IMG/VR virus record: IMGVR_UViG_3300011115_000949
Span: 35,849-99,848 of that record
Length of the DNA: 64,000 nt
DNA from: a virus
Direction: 5' to 3' (one strand)
Shown piece by piece: positions 42,907 to 50,699 of this stretch. How positions within the stretch are numbered: the stretch's first letter is position 1; every line of letters begins with the position of its first letter. The notes beneath the pieces were generated by a model. The model did no database searches. It saw only the letters and a program-made list of their open reading frames with translations, and was not told the DNA's origin. The position numbers were made by a program, and so were the translations under genes.

Positions 42907-42935
42907 TAAATATACAATTTTTTATCTAGGAAGCC
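42907..42935 (-). promoter_or_regulatory. 29-nt repeated upstream element, copy 2
   Basis: On the coding strand it starts GGCTTCCTAGATAAAAAATT and ends GTATATTTA. It matches 23 of 29 bases of the copy at 40325-40353 and lies 5 nt before the dehydrogenase start, directly after a terminator. Position favours a promoter. Confidence 0.4.
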
Positions 42936-42939
42936 AAAA

Positions 42940-42967
42940 TAAAAGTGGCATCCTTTTAGGACGCCAC
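42940..42967 (-). terminator. Intrinsic terminator after the 99-residue tagged gene
   Basis: On the coding strand a 9-bp stem (GTGGCGTCC with GGATGCCAC, one G-U pair) closes a 5-nt loop and is followed by TTTTATTTT. It lies about 60 nt past the stop at 43030; the 60 nt between hold a short imperfect hairpin (ACCG...CGGT). Confidence 0.78.
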
Positions 42968-43029
42968 AGCTGTCATATTTTATCTCTTTTGAGCGACCGG
43001 CTATGAATCGGTCTATATATTATTTTATA

Positions 43030-43329
43030 TTAATATAATCCTTCGCCTGAAGATAATTTTCTCCAAGCTGATTGAATATATTTCATTTCAGACATATCAT
43101 CTATATGATCACTAAAAAAGTTTATAAATTCTGATTTTGTGATTTCATTATGTCCGGAAAAAGTTTCATTAAAATCTAATAGTATATCTTCATCATCAAA
43201 TGAATCAGCATATTCTTGAGCATCACTAACACTAATAGTTTGTTCATCTTCATTTAACTGTGACTCAATGATCAATCCTGCGAGTTTTTGCATACGTTTA
43301 AATTCTTCGTTTAATGTTTGTTTTTTCAT
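43030..43329 (-). CDS. Small tagged acidic protein, unknown function
   Basis: A 99-residue protein. The start MKKQTLNEEFKRMQKLAG, then LIIES and QLNEDEQ, is nearly the same as the proteins at 43375 and 30635. It offers two candidate protease sites. The rest is very acidic (ADSFDDEDILLDFNETFSG) with an EF-hand-like spacing near residue 55, though no canonical loop is present. It lies in tandem with the 217-residue tagged gene. Probably an internal head protein. Confidence 0.62.
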   Translation of the reverse strand: MKKQTLNEEFKRMQKLAGLIIESQLNEDEQTISVSDAQEYADSFDDEDILLDFNETFSGHNEITKSEFINFFSDHIDDMSEMKYIQSAWRKLSSGEGLY

Positions 43330-43349
43330 TTTAGTTTTGTTTTAATTGG

Positions 43350-43359
43350 TTATAAATCG
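43350..43359 (-). promoter_or_regulatory. Variant promoter-like motif upstream of the 99-residue tagged gene
   Basis: Coding strand CGATTTATAA followed by CCAATT, 20 nt before the 43329 ATG. A related sequence (AGACCGATTCATAG) occurs about 350 nt further on at 43000-43013, so a short stretch seems duplicated. Confidence 0.4.
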
Positions 43360-43374
43360 GTCTGTATGTTTAAT

Positions 43375-44028
43375 TTAGAAAAATGATTCTTTATTTGCTT
43401 CAATAGCATCAAAATCTAGTTGTGGTTGATCTTTTTTAAGTTTAGTTAATGCTAAATCAAAAGCTATATCAAAATCAGAACGATAATTTAAATCCAAAGA
43501 TTCAGGTTCACCCATACTATCTTCAACAACATCATCAATATATTCTCTCATATATCCACCTTCTTCAGTATCTAAAAATGGATTAAATGCTTCATAAAGT
43601 GATTCTTTAAGTTCAGATGATTCTCCATTATGAGAGATTAAGTATATTTTATTGTATTTTGACATAAAATTATTTAATTCATCTTCACTAGTAATAGCTT
43701 TCCAATTATCAGGGTTATTTAAAAATGTTGTAATATAATTTATATCAATTATTCCGTAATTATCATTAAATATTTGAATTACTTCTGGGTTTTTAGATAA
43801 AGTGCCTGTTATAGATAAAATAGATTTTGAAGTATCTTTTATAGCTATATTATATACTATAAAACCTATTTTTTTAGGTTTAACGAATCTAGGTGCTAAT
43901 TTAGAATCATCAGAAACATATAATGTTATCCCATCATTTATTAAATCTGATGCTTTGTTTTCATTTATTTGAATTCCAGCAAGCTTTTGCATGCGTTTAA
44001 ATTCTTCAGATAGTATTTGTTTTTTCAT
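43375..44028 (-). CDS. Tagged protein of unknown function
   Basis: A 217-residue protein. The start MKKQILSEEFKRMQKLAGIQ, then INE/N, is the class 1 tag. The body is mixed (TLYVSDDSKLAPRFVKPKKI, then KIYLISHNGESSELKESLYE). No enzyme motif is recognised. It is in tandem with the 99-residue gene, and the tags are nearly the same at the DNA level too, which points to duplication of the tag-coding region. Probably packaged in the head. Confidence 0.62.
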   Translation of the reverse strand: MKKQILSEEFKRMQKLAGIQINENKASDLINDGITLYVSDDSKLAPRFVKPKKIGFIVYNIAIKDTSKSILSITGTLSKNPEVIQIFNDNYGIIDINYITTFLNNPDNWKAITSEDELNNFMSKYNKIYLISHNGESSELKESLYEAFNPFLDTEEGGYMREYIDDVVEDSMGEPESLDLNYRSDFDIAFDLALTKLKKDQPQLDFDAIEANKESFF

Positions 44029-44054
44029 TTTATACTAGTTATATATTATACATA

Positions 44055-44525
44055 TTACACAACCCATGAAGGTTTATTATTTAATTTATTCCAACTTAAC
44101 CCTTTAACGCCAACTTTATCAAGTACATAAAATCTTTTATATGCCTCTAATGTATCCGGTCCTTTAAATTGATCGGGCATACATTGTGGGGGTGTTGTAA
44201 AACCATTATCTGGGATGTTAGGTTCATTTGTTTTACACCATTCTAATATATCTTGTGTTTTATGACGTTTACCATAACGTTTAGTAAATTCACTACAAAT
44301 TTCTAAACCATGTGCTATAAGCCATCTATAATGTTGTATAGATTGTCTTGCCCAAATTGTTGAGGGATGATTTTTGTGAGCACGTTTGTATGGTGCTGTT
44401 CCACCTGTTTCCCAATGTGCCGTACAACACATTTGAGCACTTTCAATTTGCATTTTGCGGATGTGGTCGTCTGCTAATTCGCGTGCTGCTAGGGTTGGAT
44501 CATTATTAATGTAGAATATATTCAT
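44055..44525 (-). CDS. Conserved phage protein of unknown function
   Basis: A 156-residue protein starting MNIFYINNDPTLAARELADD, then HIRKMQIESAQMCCTAH. This resembles a well-spread phage family (ND-P..AA...-D-HIRKM..E..Q) with no established function. NHPSTIWARQSIQHYRWLIAH and KPSWVV at the end also fit. The invariant His and Cys residues near residues 21-38 could bind a metal or substrate. Unlike most of its neighbours it has no tag. Confidence 0.65.
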   Translation of the reverse strand: MNIFYINNDPTLAARELADDHIRKMQIESAQMCCTAHWETGGTAPYKRAHKNHPSTIWARQSIQHYRWLIAHGLEICSEFTKRYGKRHKTQDILEWCKTNEPNIPDNGFTTPPQCMPDQFKGPDTLEAYKRFYVLDKVGVKGLSWNKLNNKPSWVV

Positions 44526-44545
44526 AACTTTTATTTGGTATAAAA

Positions 44546-44571
44546 ATAAAAAAGGCCTCTTTGGAGGCCTA
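44546..44571 (-). terminator. Intrinsic terminator after the 156-residue tagged gene
   Basis: On the coding strand AGGCCTC pairs with GAGGCCT around a 4-nt loop (7 bp, perfect) and is followed by TTTTTTATTTTT. It lies about 25 nt past the stop at 44596. Confidence 0.87.
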
Positions 44572-44595
44572 ATTTAATTTGTATTTTAGAAATTT

Positions 44596-45066
44596 TTATT
44601 TTATTTTAGCTTTATACTGAGCTTCAGTGATTACACCAGCTAATTTTTGCATGTAAAGAAATGATTCGTTTAATGGTTTTTCTTCTTCCATATAATTTTC
44701 ATCCATTCCATTTTCAACCTCAGATGCCATTTCGTCTACCATTTCTTTGGTTTCTTCAGATTTTGGTTCTTCAGTTTTTTTCTTACCTTTACTTTTCATC
44801 TTTTCAAGTTGCTTTTCGTATTTTGCTAAACTTTTTTCAAGATGTTTTATTTCTTTTTCAATTTCTTTAACTTTACCTTTATCAAGCATTTCATGATATG
44901 CTTCATCTAAACCTTCCATAGCCATTTTAGATTTACGTTCTTCAATAGCTTCTTTAGTTTTAGCCATTTTAGCTTCTAAGGCGGCTACATTACCTGCTTC
45001 GTCAATTTCACGAATGTAGCTTTGAATAGATTCGCGTATAATTTGTCTAAGTGTTGAATTTTCCAT
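44596..45066 (-). CDS. Protein with tags at both ends and a coiled coil between
   Basis: A 156-residue protein. The start MENSTLRQIIRESIQSYIRE followed by IDE/AG is a class 2 tag. The middle is a Lys/Glu coiled coil (KEIEKEIKHLEKSLAKYEKQ). The end, LNESFLYMQKLAGVITEAQ, carries a class 1 motif and two possible protease sites. Presence of both tags in one protein links the two classes. It has a promoter-like motif 12 nt upstream and a terminator downstream. Confidence 0.65.
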   Translation of the reverse strand: MENSTLRQIIRESIQSYIREIDEAGNVAALEAKMAKTKEAIEERKSKMAMEGLDEAYHEMLDKGKVKEIEKEIKHLEKSLAKYEKQLEKMKSKGKKKTEEPKSEETKEMVDEMASEVENGMDENYMEEEKPLNESFLYMQKLAGVITEAQYKAKIK

Positions 45067-45078
45067 GTTGTTAATTTA

Positions 45079-45088
45079 TTATAAATAT
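45079..45088 (-). promoter_or_regulatory. Promoter-like motif upstream of the double-tagged gene
   Basis: ACATATTTATAATAAATT on the coding strand; 12 nt before the 45066 ATG. Confidence 0.58.
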
Positions 45089-45098
45089 GTATATTTTA

Positions 45099-46385
45099 TT
45101 ATTTCTTATGTATTTTTAATTTTAAATTACCATCCCCCTTAATTATACGGTGCCACATATGTTTAGGTATGTGGATCTGTTCGTTTAATGAAGTAGGTAA
45201 CTGGTTGTCTAATTGTATTTTCCAATCAGTTTTACCAATAATTTCAATAGTACGTGCTTCGTTGTCACGATGCCACATTAATTCAATTGGATCAATGTTT
45301 GCATTAAATTCACGTATAATGTATTTATCTGTGGTTTCTATGTCTGTGTATGGCTTTTTATTTTCTTCTAAATCTTCTAATCCAGTGTCATCTTTTTTAA
45401 GATCTTTTTCAATATCTTTCATTTCACCAATAGCCCACTGTTTTTGAGATGAAGTTAAAGTACCATTAACTACATTTTCAATAAATTCAATAAATTCGTT
45501 TTCTGGGAGCTTATATACTTCTGTAAAGAATAATTCTCTTACACGAGAGTCATCTATTTTACTTTCAGTGTATAACCCATTTAACGCATCGTAAATAAAT
45601 TTACCATATTGTAAATCGCGAGGTTCGTTTGACAATTTATCTATGGCACCAATAATTGCTTTGTTTTTTTCTTTATCTCTACCAAATCCTTGTGTACCAA
45701 CAATTTCATACAATCCTTTTACGATTTCATGAACTAACATTGGAAAACAAATTGCTCTAGCTTTAATAACAAACTGTTCACTTTCTTCATCGTATTCCAT
45801 TTCGCTAACACCACCAGGCATGTTTTGATTTTGAGCAATCATTGCCAACATCATAGCAATAGCATTTTCATCATCGTAAATACCAAAAGATAATTTTAAA
45901 ATTTCGGCGTATTTGTCAACTAAACTTTCATCTAAAGCGTCTAAATATTCTTTAAACAAATAGAAAGCAAACGATCCCCTAATTGATGCTCCTTGAGTAA
46001 TACCGTTTATAATACGTCTTTTTGCTTTAAGTTTTTCAGGATCGTCTTGTCCAAAATCCGGTGAAGTAGGATCTTCTTCTTTTGATGGTGGAGGAAGTTT
46101 AATATCTGACATTGATGTTAATTTAGCATCAATTTTAATATTTGCGTAATTAATGATTGGGTATGCTTGTTCAACCATGTCTTTAGCTACTTCAGACAAT
46201 GCATCACGATATCCTTCTTCTGCTTTTGCAATTTCATCTAACAACTGGCGTGAACGCATAATAGTTTGTGTTAGACTTTTGTTACCAAGCATTTGCTTTA
46301 AAGATTGACCCGACTTGCCTTTTAGGGCAGCCATGGTTTCAGGCTTGAATATTTTTTCGTATTCTATTTCGTTTAAATTAGTCAT
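45099..46385 (-). CDS. Large helical protein with C-terminal cupin-like domain
   Basis: A 428-residue protein starting MTNLNEIEYEKIFKPE. The first 330 residues are mainly helical and acidic. The last 70 residues (MWHRDNEARTIEIIG, then WKIQLDNQLP, then IPKHMWHRIIKG) have the spaced His/Gln/Pro/His pattern of small cupin-like phage domains, which can bind metal. A virion or head-internal role is likely from the tag-like LNE start and the neighbouring tagged genes. Function is not known. Confidence 0.6.
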   Translation of the reverse strand: MTNLNEIEYEKIFKPETMAALKGKSGQSLKQMLGNKSLTQTIMRSRQLLDEIAKAEEGYRDALSEVAKDMVEQAYPIINYANIKIDAKLTSMSDIKLPPPSKEEDPTSPDFGQDDPEKLKAKRRIINGITQGASIRGSFAFYLFKEYLDALDESLVDKYAEILKLSFGIYDDENAIAMMLAMIAQNQNMPGGVSEMEYDEESEQFVIKARAICFPMLVHEIVKGLYEIVGTQGFGRDKEKNKAIIGAIDKLSNEPRDLQYGKFIYDALNGLYTESKIDDSRVRELFFTEVYKLPENEFIEFIENVVNGTLTSSQKQWAIGEMKDIEKDLKKDDTGLEDLEENKKPYTDIETTDKYIIREFNANIDPIELMWHRDNEARTIEIIGKTDWKIQLDNQLPTSLNEQIHIPKHMWHRIIKGDGNLKLKIHKK

Positions 46386-46639
46386 TACTTTTTAAGTTTT
46401 AAAAAACGTTGAGCGATTTTATTTGCTAATTCTTTTTCTTCTTCTTTTAAAGAGGCTGAAGCTTTTGGTGCTGGTTCAACACCAGGTGCTGGTTTATCAA
46501 ATCCTCTACGTTTTGGAGTTGTGCCAGGTTTAGTAGTAGGAGGTGCAGTAGTTTTTTCTTTTTCTTTAGCAGGAGCATTTGCACTTACTGCTTTTTTTAC
46601 TTCTTCTCTAATGATTTCTTTTAATCTTGCTATTTTCAT
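46385..46639 (-). CDS. Small tagged low-complexity protein
   Basis: An 84-residue protein. MKIARLKEIIREEVKKAVSA is a class 2 tag. A Pro/Thr/Lys-rich linker (residues 25-62) joins it to a second helix (EEEKELANKIAQRFLKLKK). The whole protein is two helices joined by a flexible strand. It overlaps the 890-residue gene (ATGA) upstream and the 428-residue gene (TAATG) downstream, showing tight translational coupling. Probably a core protein. Confidence 0.6.
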   Translation of the reverse strand: MKIARLKEIIREEVKKAVSANAPAKEKEKTTAPPTTKPGTTPKRRGFDKPAPGVEPAPKASASLKEEEKELANKIAQRFLKLKK

Positions 46640-49308
46640 GATTTTTTATTTTTTGAAATTAAACGTAATGCGTTTTTGGCTTCATCAAGCATTGTTGGAT
46701 TTTGAGCTAAGAATTCACTAACAACAGCGTGTGCTAAATTTTCAGCTAAACCTCGTTGTGTTAATGTATTTACTAAGTTATCAGGTGAACCAATATTTAA
46801 TACTGTACCATTTGGAAGAACAACAAGATGTCCATTTCCGGGTTGAATATTAATTGAAGCCATATTTCCGTTATTTCCAGCTAAACGAATAATATAAATA
46901 GAATTTCTTCCAGCCTCAAGTACTCTAACTACTCTACCTCTAGCGCCTAATAAATTATTACGACGAGATGCTCCTCTAGATCTAAATGGAGGCACACCAA
47001 CTGGGTTTGCTAATACTCTTCTTAAACTAGGAGACATATTTTGAAGTCCTTGTTGTAAACCATATTCTGCAAATATTTCTTCAAGATTAAGTGCTCCTTC
47101 TTGTGGTTGGGCTGGTGCTGCGGGTTGTGCTGCTCCACCTGCTGGTCTACCTCTTCTTCTTTCACCAGCTGCTGGGGCTGCTGCTTGAGGTGCTGCTGCA
47201 GCTTGAGGTGCAGCTGCTCCAAGTATTTGTCTAGCTTGAATAGACGAAATTACTTTATTTAATAATTTACCACTTCTATCTGAAACTATAAAACTTGATC
47301 TTGGATCTCTAGTGTTAAGTAATATTACAACATCATTTACCAATACAGGTTTAAGTGTACTATCTTGAGCCATAAGTGGATTAGCTTGTACAATAAGTTT
47401 TGCAATATCTTTGTTTTGGATACTCATTAATAAACCTTTAATTTGTCGATCACTAAATGGTTGGTTTGTATCTCTATAATATTTTATAACTGTTGGCCAA
47501 TTCTGAGGGGAAATGGAATTGCTGTAATCATATGTTCTCCATCCATCTCCGGTCCTTCGTCCATAATCTATAATAGCGTCGGGTTTACCATCCCTTAAAT
47601 CAGGGTTTATAACAAATATTGGTTGGTCTTCAGCACTTGGATTTACAAGTATTACTCCATCTCTATCTCTAGCAATACCTTTACGTTTATCGTATGGAGT
47701 GTTATTTAATATTTGAAGGAATGGACCTCTTTCAATTGTGGCGGGAAGTGTTTTTGCACCAAAAACTAAATCTACTGCTGATTTTTGGAATCCTGTGTTT
47801 GACTCTTCTCCTTCTAATGCTTTTTGTACTTCTTCACTATCAAATGGAATAGATGATAATTTACCATTTTCTATTTTATATGATGTAAATGAATTTGAGT
47901 CTAATACAATTTTACCAGCATCTGTATCTTTAACAACTATAGAAGAATTTGGATCTGTTGTTGCTTTTTCTAAAATTTTATTTACAAAATCAACATCTAC
48001 TACTTCGTTATCCATTAATCTTAAAACCGTTGGGATTGGAAGTTTGTCTATTTCAGGATAATCTAAAATAAATCTAGAAGTACGTTTGTTAAGTTTAATA
48101 TCTGGGTAGTCTCTTTCTTCTGTAAAGACTGCTACTTGTACTCCTTCACCAAACTTTAATTTAACTATTGAATTATTATCTTTAGTAACATATAATCTTT
48201 CGTCAGATTTAGTTTCAAATTTATTTAATTTAACTAAAAGTTTTTTAACATCAAATGGAAGATTAGCTCTATTTAATTCTCTTACGTCTATAAGTTCTCT
48301 AAGATTAGCAGTAATAGATTTTCTATCGTTAGGTGTAAATTTGTCTAAATTTGCAAGTAATATCTCAGGATTTATAAGATCCGCATTTGTAGCTATAAAT
48401 GTTGCTAATTGAGGATAGTCTGGGAGGTATTTTCCAACAAATGTTTTTCTAGTTACATCGTTAAATAAGTCACTTCTGTCTTTTCTAATTACTATATATT
48501 GTTTTTTTTCAGTAAATGGAAGATTTTCCCAATCACGAAAATTAATTGCATTTTTACTATATAATTGAGTTGATTTTTCTTTAGATGATAAAGGAATGTA
48601 TTTTAATAAATTTTTAACATTAGGTATATTTTGTAACCAAGTAATATCTCTATTAAGTGATTCCCAACTCATTTTTTTAGATTCGTTTGGATCATTTTTT
48701 CTGTTAGTCCAAACATAACTTCCATCACTTCTAACTTGAATAGCAACAAAACTTAACTTATCGCTATCTGGTAGATTAGTATTTTTTATTAAATAAAATG
48801 AAGGAAAATTTCTGTCTTGTGAATATCTATAATTTCCAAATGATGTTCTTGTAATACACCACGGCACATCATTTCTATGTCTTTGACATAATTCTTCGTT
48901 TCCACCACTATATATTGTGTACCCGTTTTCACTATAAATTACATCTGGTCCTGTTTCTTCTTCCTCTTCTTCTCCAGGAACTTCTGCTCCTAGTGATGAG
49001 CTAGTAATTTTAAGTAATTTAGCTAATGTATATTTACGTAAATCTTTTTCGGTAATTTTAGGTGAATTTTTTAATTGGTCAAAACGTTTAATAGCAGCTT
49101 CAAGTGCTTGGTCTGATATAGTTATATTTAAATCGTCTGCTTCTTCTTTAAATTGAGCCATCAAACGTTTAATTTCAGCATCTGAGTATTCGTTTAAAGG
49201 AAACAAATTGTTTACAACATGTTCAATAAATTTGTAGGTATTTTCTTTACTACCTTCTTTAATGGTGTTTTTAAGCACCCATTCTGTTACGTTAAATGTT
49301 GAGCTCAT
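46636..49308 (-). CDS. Large conserved protein of unknown function, tag-island member
   Basis: An 890-residue protein. The start MSSTFNVTEWVLKNTIKEGS, with LFPLNEYSD near residue 37, fits the tag style loosely. A segment near residue 130 (SGGNEELCQRHRNDVPWCIT, then RNFPSFYLIK) matches a motif seen in several phage virion proteins (LC...WCI...FY.I). An Ala/Pro/Gln-rich stretch near residues 735-780 is low complexity and could slip. The C-terminal part looks like a small beta domain (VVRVLEAGRNSIYIIRLAG). No ADP-ribosyltransferase or nuclease motif is recognised. Probably internal to the head. Confidence 0.55.
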   Translation of the reverse strand: MSSTFNVTEWVLKNTIKEGSKENTYKFIEHVVNNLFPLNEYSDAEIKRLMAQFKEEADDLNITISDQALEAAIKRFDQLKNSPKITEKDLRKYTLAKLLKITSSSLGAEVPGEEEEEETGPDVIYSENGYTIYSGGNEELCQRHRNDVPWCITRTSFGNYRYSQDRNFPSFYLIKNTNLPDSDKLSFVAIQVRSDGSYVWTNRKNDPNESKKMSWESLNRDITWLQNIPNVKNLLKYIPLSSKEKSTQLYSKNAINFRDWENLPFTEKKQYIVIRKDRSDLFNDVTRKTFVGKYLPDYPQLATFIATNADLINPEILLANLDKFTPNDRKSITANLRELIDVRELNRANLPFDVKKLLVKLNKFETKSDERLYVTKDNNSIVKLKFGEGVQVAVFTEERDYPDIKLNKRTSRFILDYPEIDKLPIPTVLRLMDNEVVDVDFVNKILEKATTDPNSSIVVKDTDAGKIVLDSNSFTSYKIENGKLSSIPFDSEEVQKALEGEESNTGFQKSAVDLVFGAKTLPATIERGPFLQILNNTPYDKRKGIARDRDGVILVNPSAEDQPIFVINPDLRDGKPDAIIDYGRRTGDGWRTYDYSNSISPQNWPTVIKYYRDTNQPFSDRQIKGLLMSIQNKDIAKLIVQANPLMAQDSTLKPVLVNDVVILLNTRDPRSSFIVSDRSGKLLNKVISSIQARQILGAAAPQAAAAPQAAAPAAGERRRGRPAGGAAQPAAPAQPQEGALNLEEIFAEYGLQQGLQNMSPSLRRVLANPVGVPPFRSRGASRRNNLLGARGRVVRVLEAGRNSIYIIRLAGNNGNMASINIQPGNGHLVVLPNGTVLNIGSPDNLVNTLTQRGLAENLAHAVVSEFLAQNPTMLDEAKNALRLISKNKKS

Positions 49309-49311
49309 TTT

Positions 49312-49572
49312 TTATTTATTAGGTAAAAACCAATTTGAACAATATTTGTTTAAATTTTCTTTAGTTACAGGTTCTTTAGTTGTTGGATCAATTAATAGAT
49401 GGGTTTTCATATATTCTTGATAGTTTTTATTTCCACAAGCATATGCTCCTTCATCTTTATTATAATTAAGAAATTTACAAACATGGCATCCAAATCCTAC
49501 AGATGAATACATGTATTGAGGATATTGGTTTGTTACTTCTTCGTTTAATAATATGTCTGTTAGTTTAATCAT
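49312..49572 (-). CDS. Small tagged Cys-rich protein, possible metal binder
   Basis: An 86-residue protein. I choose the ATG at 49572, which overlaps the previous stop (ATGA), over the GTG five codons upstream. The start MIKLTDILLNEEV is a short tag ending in LNE. The body has four Cys: CHVCKF, then ACGNK, then YCSNWFLP. The spacing suits a zinc or iron-sulphur site. The family is common in T4-like phages but its role is unknown. Confidence 0.6.
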   Translation of the reverse strand: MIKLTDILLNEEVTNQYPQYMYSSVGFGCHVCKFLNYNKDEGAYACGNKNYQEYMKTHLLIDPTTKEPVTKENLNKYCSNWFLPNK

Positions 49573-49952
49573 TTTGTTTTCCCCCACGATTTACCTTTAC
49601 CTGGATCTTTACATGCTGCTGGTGTAGGACGACATGAAGGATATTTTGCACGTTTTTCACCTTTTTGGCGGCCACAAGGTTTACATTTACCATCGCGACA
49701 CGTGTTGCAATCTACCCAACCACCTGTTTTACCAGGAGCACCTTTACGTTTGAACCAAGTACGAAGTGTTTCTTTTTCGTTAATTTCTTCTTCTTTAATA
49801 TCTTTCCAAATTTTACCCTGACGGCATCTTACAATAGCTCCTGATTTGTAAGCTGATGGTTTATCGTATTTGCGGTCTGCAATACGTTTGCAACGGTCAG
49901 CTTTCTTTTTTTCTTCAAGAAGTATTTGTTTAAGTATGTGGGTAAGGTTCAT
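49569..49952 (-). CDS. Cys-rich basic phage protein with tag-like start
   Basis: A 127-residue, strongly basic protein. It starts MNLTHILKQILLEEKKKADR. KYDKPSAYKSGAIVRCRQGK and LRTWFKRKGAPGKTGGWVDC, then CRDGKCKPCGRQKGEK, are recurrent blocks in phage proteins of unknown function. The Cys pattern suggests a zinc site. The gene is coupled at both ends to its neighbours (1 and 4 nt overlaps). Confidence 0.6.
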   Translation of the reverse strand: MNLTHILKQILLEEKKKADRCKRIADRKYDKPSAYKSGAIVRCRQGKIWKDIKEEEINEKETLRTWFKRKGAPGKTGGWVDCNTCRDGKCKPCGRQKGEKRAKYPSCRPTPAACKDPGKGKSWGKTK

Positions 49953-50326
49953 TAAATTCCTATATTGATGAGTTGTGGATCTTTTACAACAAATTTAACT
50001 ACACCTTTAATATTATTAATAGCACCAATAATCGCTTTAATATTTTCTATATCAAATTTACCATTAGCTTTAACATATGGATTTGGATCTACTTTAATAG
50101 TAACTCTATTATATTGTTGATCTGGTTTTGGTAAATTGGGGATATATTCTTCAGTATCCATTGTTGTAATACCAGTTACAGCTCTGATATCTGAGAATGT
50201 TTGAGATTGTGTTTTATCTTTATCTGTGGTAACTAGTAAACCTTCAAGTTTATAAAGTTTTTCAGCATACCCCTCGTTAAGGATATTACGTATTTCTCTT
50301 CTAATTATGTTTCTAAGTTTATCCAT
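49952..50326 (-). CDS. Tagged protein with ferredoxin-like pattern
   Basis: A 124-residue protein. I choose the ATG at 50326 (MDKLRNIIRREIRNILNE/G), which overlaps the previous stop (TAATG), over one four codons upstream. The tag and LNE/G site are the clearest in the set. The body alternates strands and helices (YNRVTIKVDPNPYVKANGKF, then NIKAIIGAINNIKGVVKFVV), like a ferredoxin-type fold. Function is unknown. Confidence 0.65.
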   Translation of the reverse strand: MDKLRNIIRREIRNILNEGYAEKLYKLEGLLVTTDKDKTQSQTFSDIRAVTGITTMDTEEYIPNLPKPDQQYNRVTIKVDPNPYVKANGKFDIENIKAIIGAINNIKGVVKFVVKDPQLINIGI

Positions 50327-50691
50327 TAACTTAAACACTTTAACTTATACAATGTAGAATTGATTAAAGTTATAATTTCATCAATTTGGTTATCCAAATA
50401 CGAATCAGTAATTGTTTTACGCATTTCACAAACAGTAGCACTTAATGCTTCAAAATATTGAAGTACTTGTTGTTTATTTGTGTAGTTCATAAGGCCAAAG
50501 CTTACATAATCATTAATGATACCATATTTACCTTGATAGCTTTCTACAAATCCATCAACTAAAAGTACAATACCATCATAATATCCTTGTAATGCCATAT
50601 GCTCAGCAAATGAAGGAGTTTGTAAATGGAACACATGAGCTTGTGTTCTTGAATGCATTAAATACGAGGCTAATTTTGAGCAGTTTTCCAT
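50326..50691 (-). CDS. Helical phage protein, DUF5856-like
   Basis: A 121-residue protein if started at the ATG at 50691; a TTG five codons upstream is less likely. SRTQAHVFHLQTPSFAEHMA followed by LQGYYDGIVLLVDGFVESYQGKYG is the core of a conserved viral family of unknown function that looks like a small four-helix bundle with a possible ferritin/Dps-like layout. Metal binding is plausible from the early His residues but not shown. It has no tag, unlike its neighbours. Confidence 0.65.
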   Translation of the reverse strand: MENCSKLASYLMHSRTQAHVFHLQTPSFAEHMALQGYYDGIVLLVDGFVESYQGKYGIINDYVSFGLMNYTNKQQVLQYFEALSATVCEMRKTITDSYLDNQIDEIITLINSTLYKLKCLS

Positions 50692-50699
50692 AGTTTTAT

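Noticed and set aside
42970-43030. Possible tRNA or small structured RNA in the gap
   Set aside because: Only short hairpins are present (ACCG...CGGT, CTCAAAAGAG); no acceptor stem, anticodon arm or T-loop can be built.
47022-47222. Minus-strand Gln-rich ORF inside the 890-residue gene
   Set aside because: It is an out-of-frame reading of the Ala/Pro/Gln repeat, with no start context.
46636-49308. ADP-ribosyltransferase (T4 Alt-like) in the head cargo set
   Set aside because: I looked for R...STS...ExE in this and other large cargo proteins and found no convincing set.
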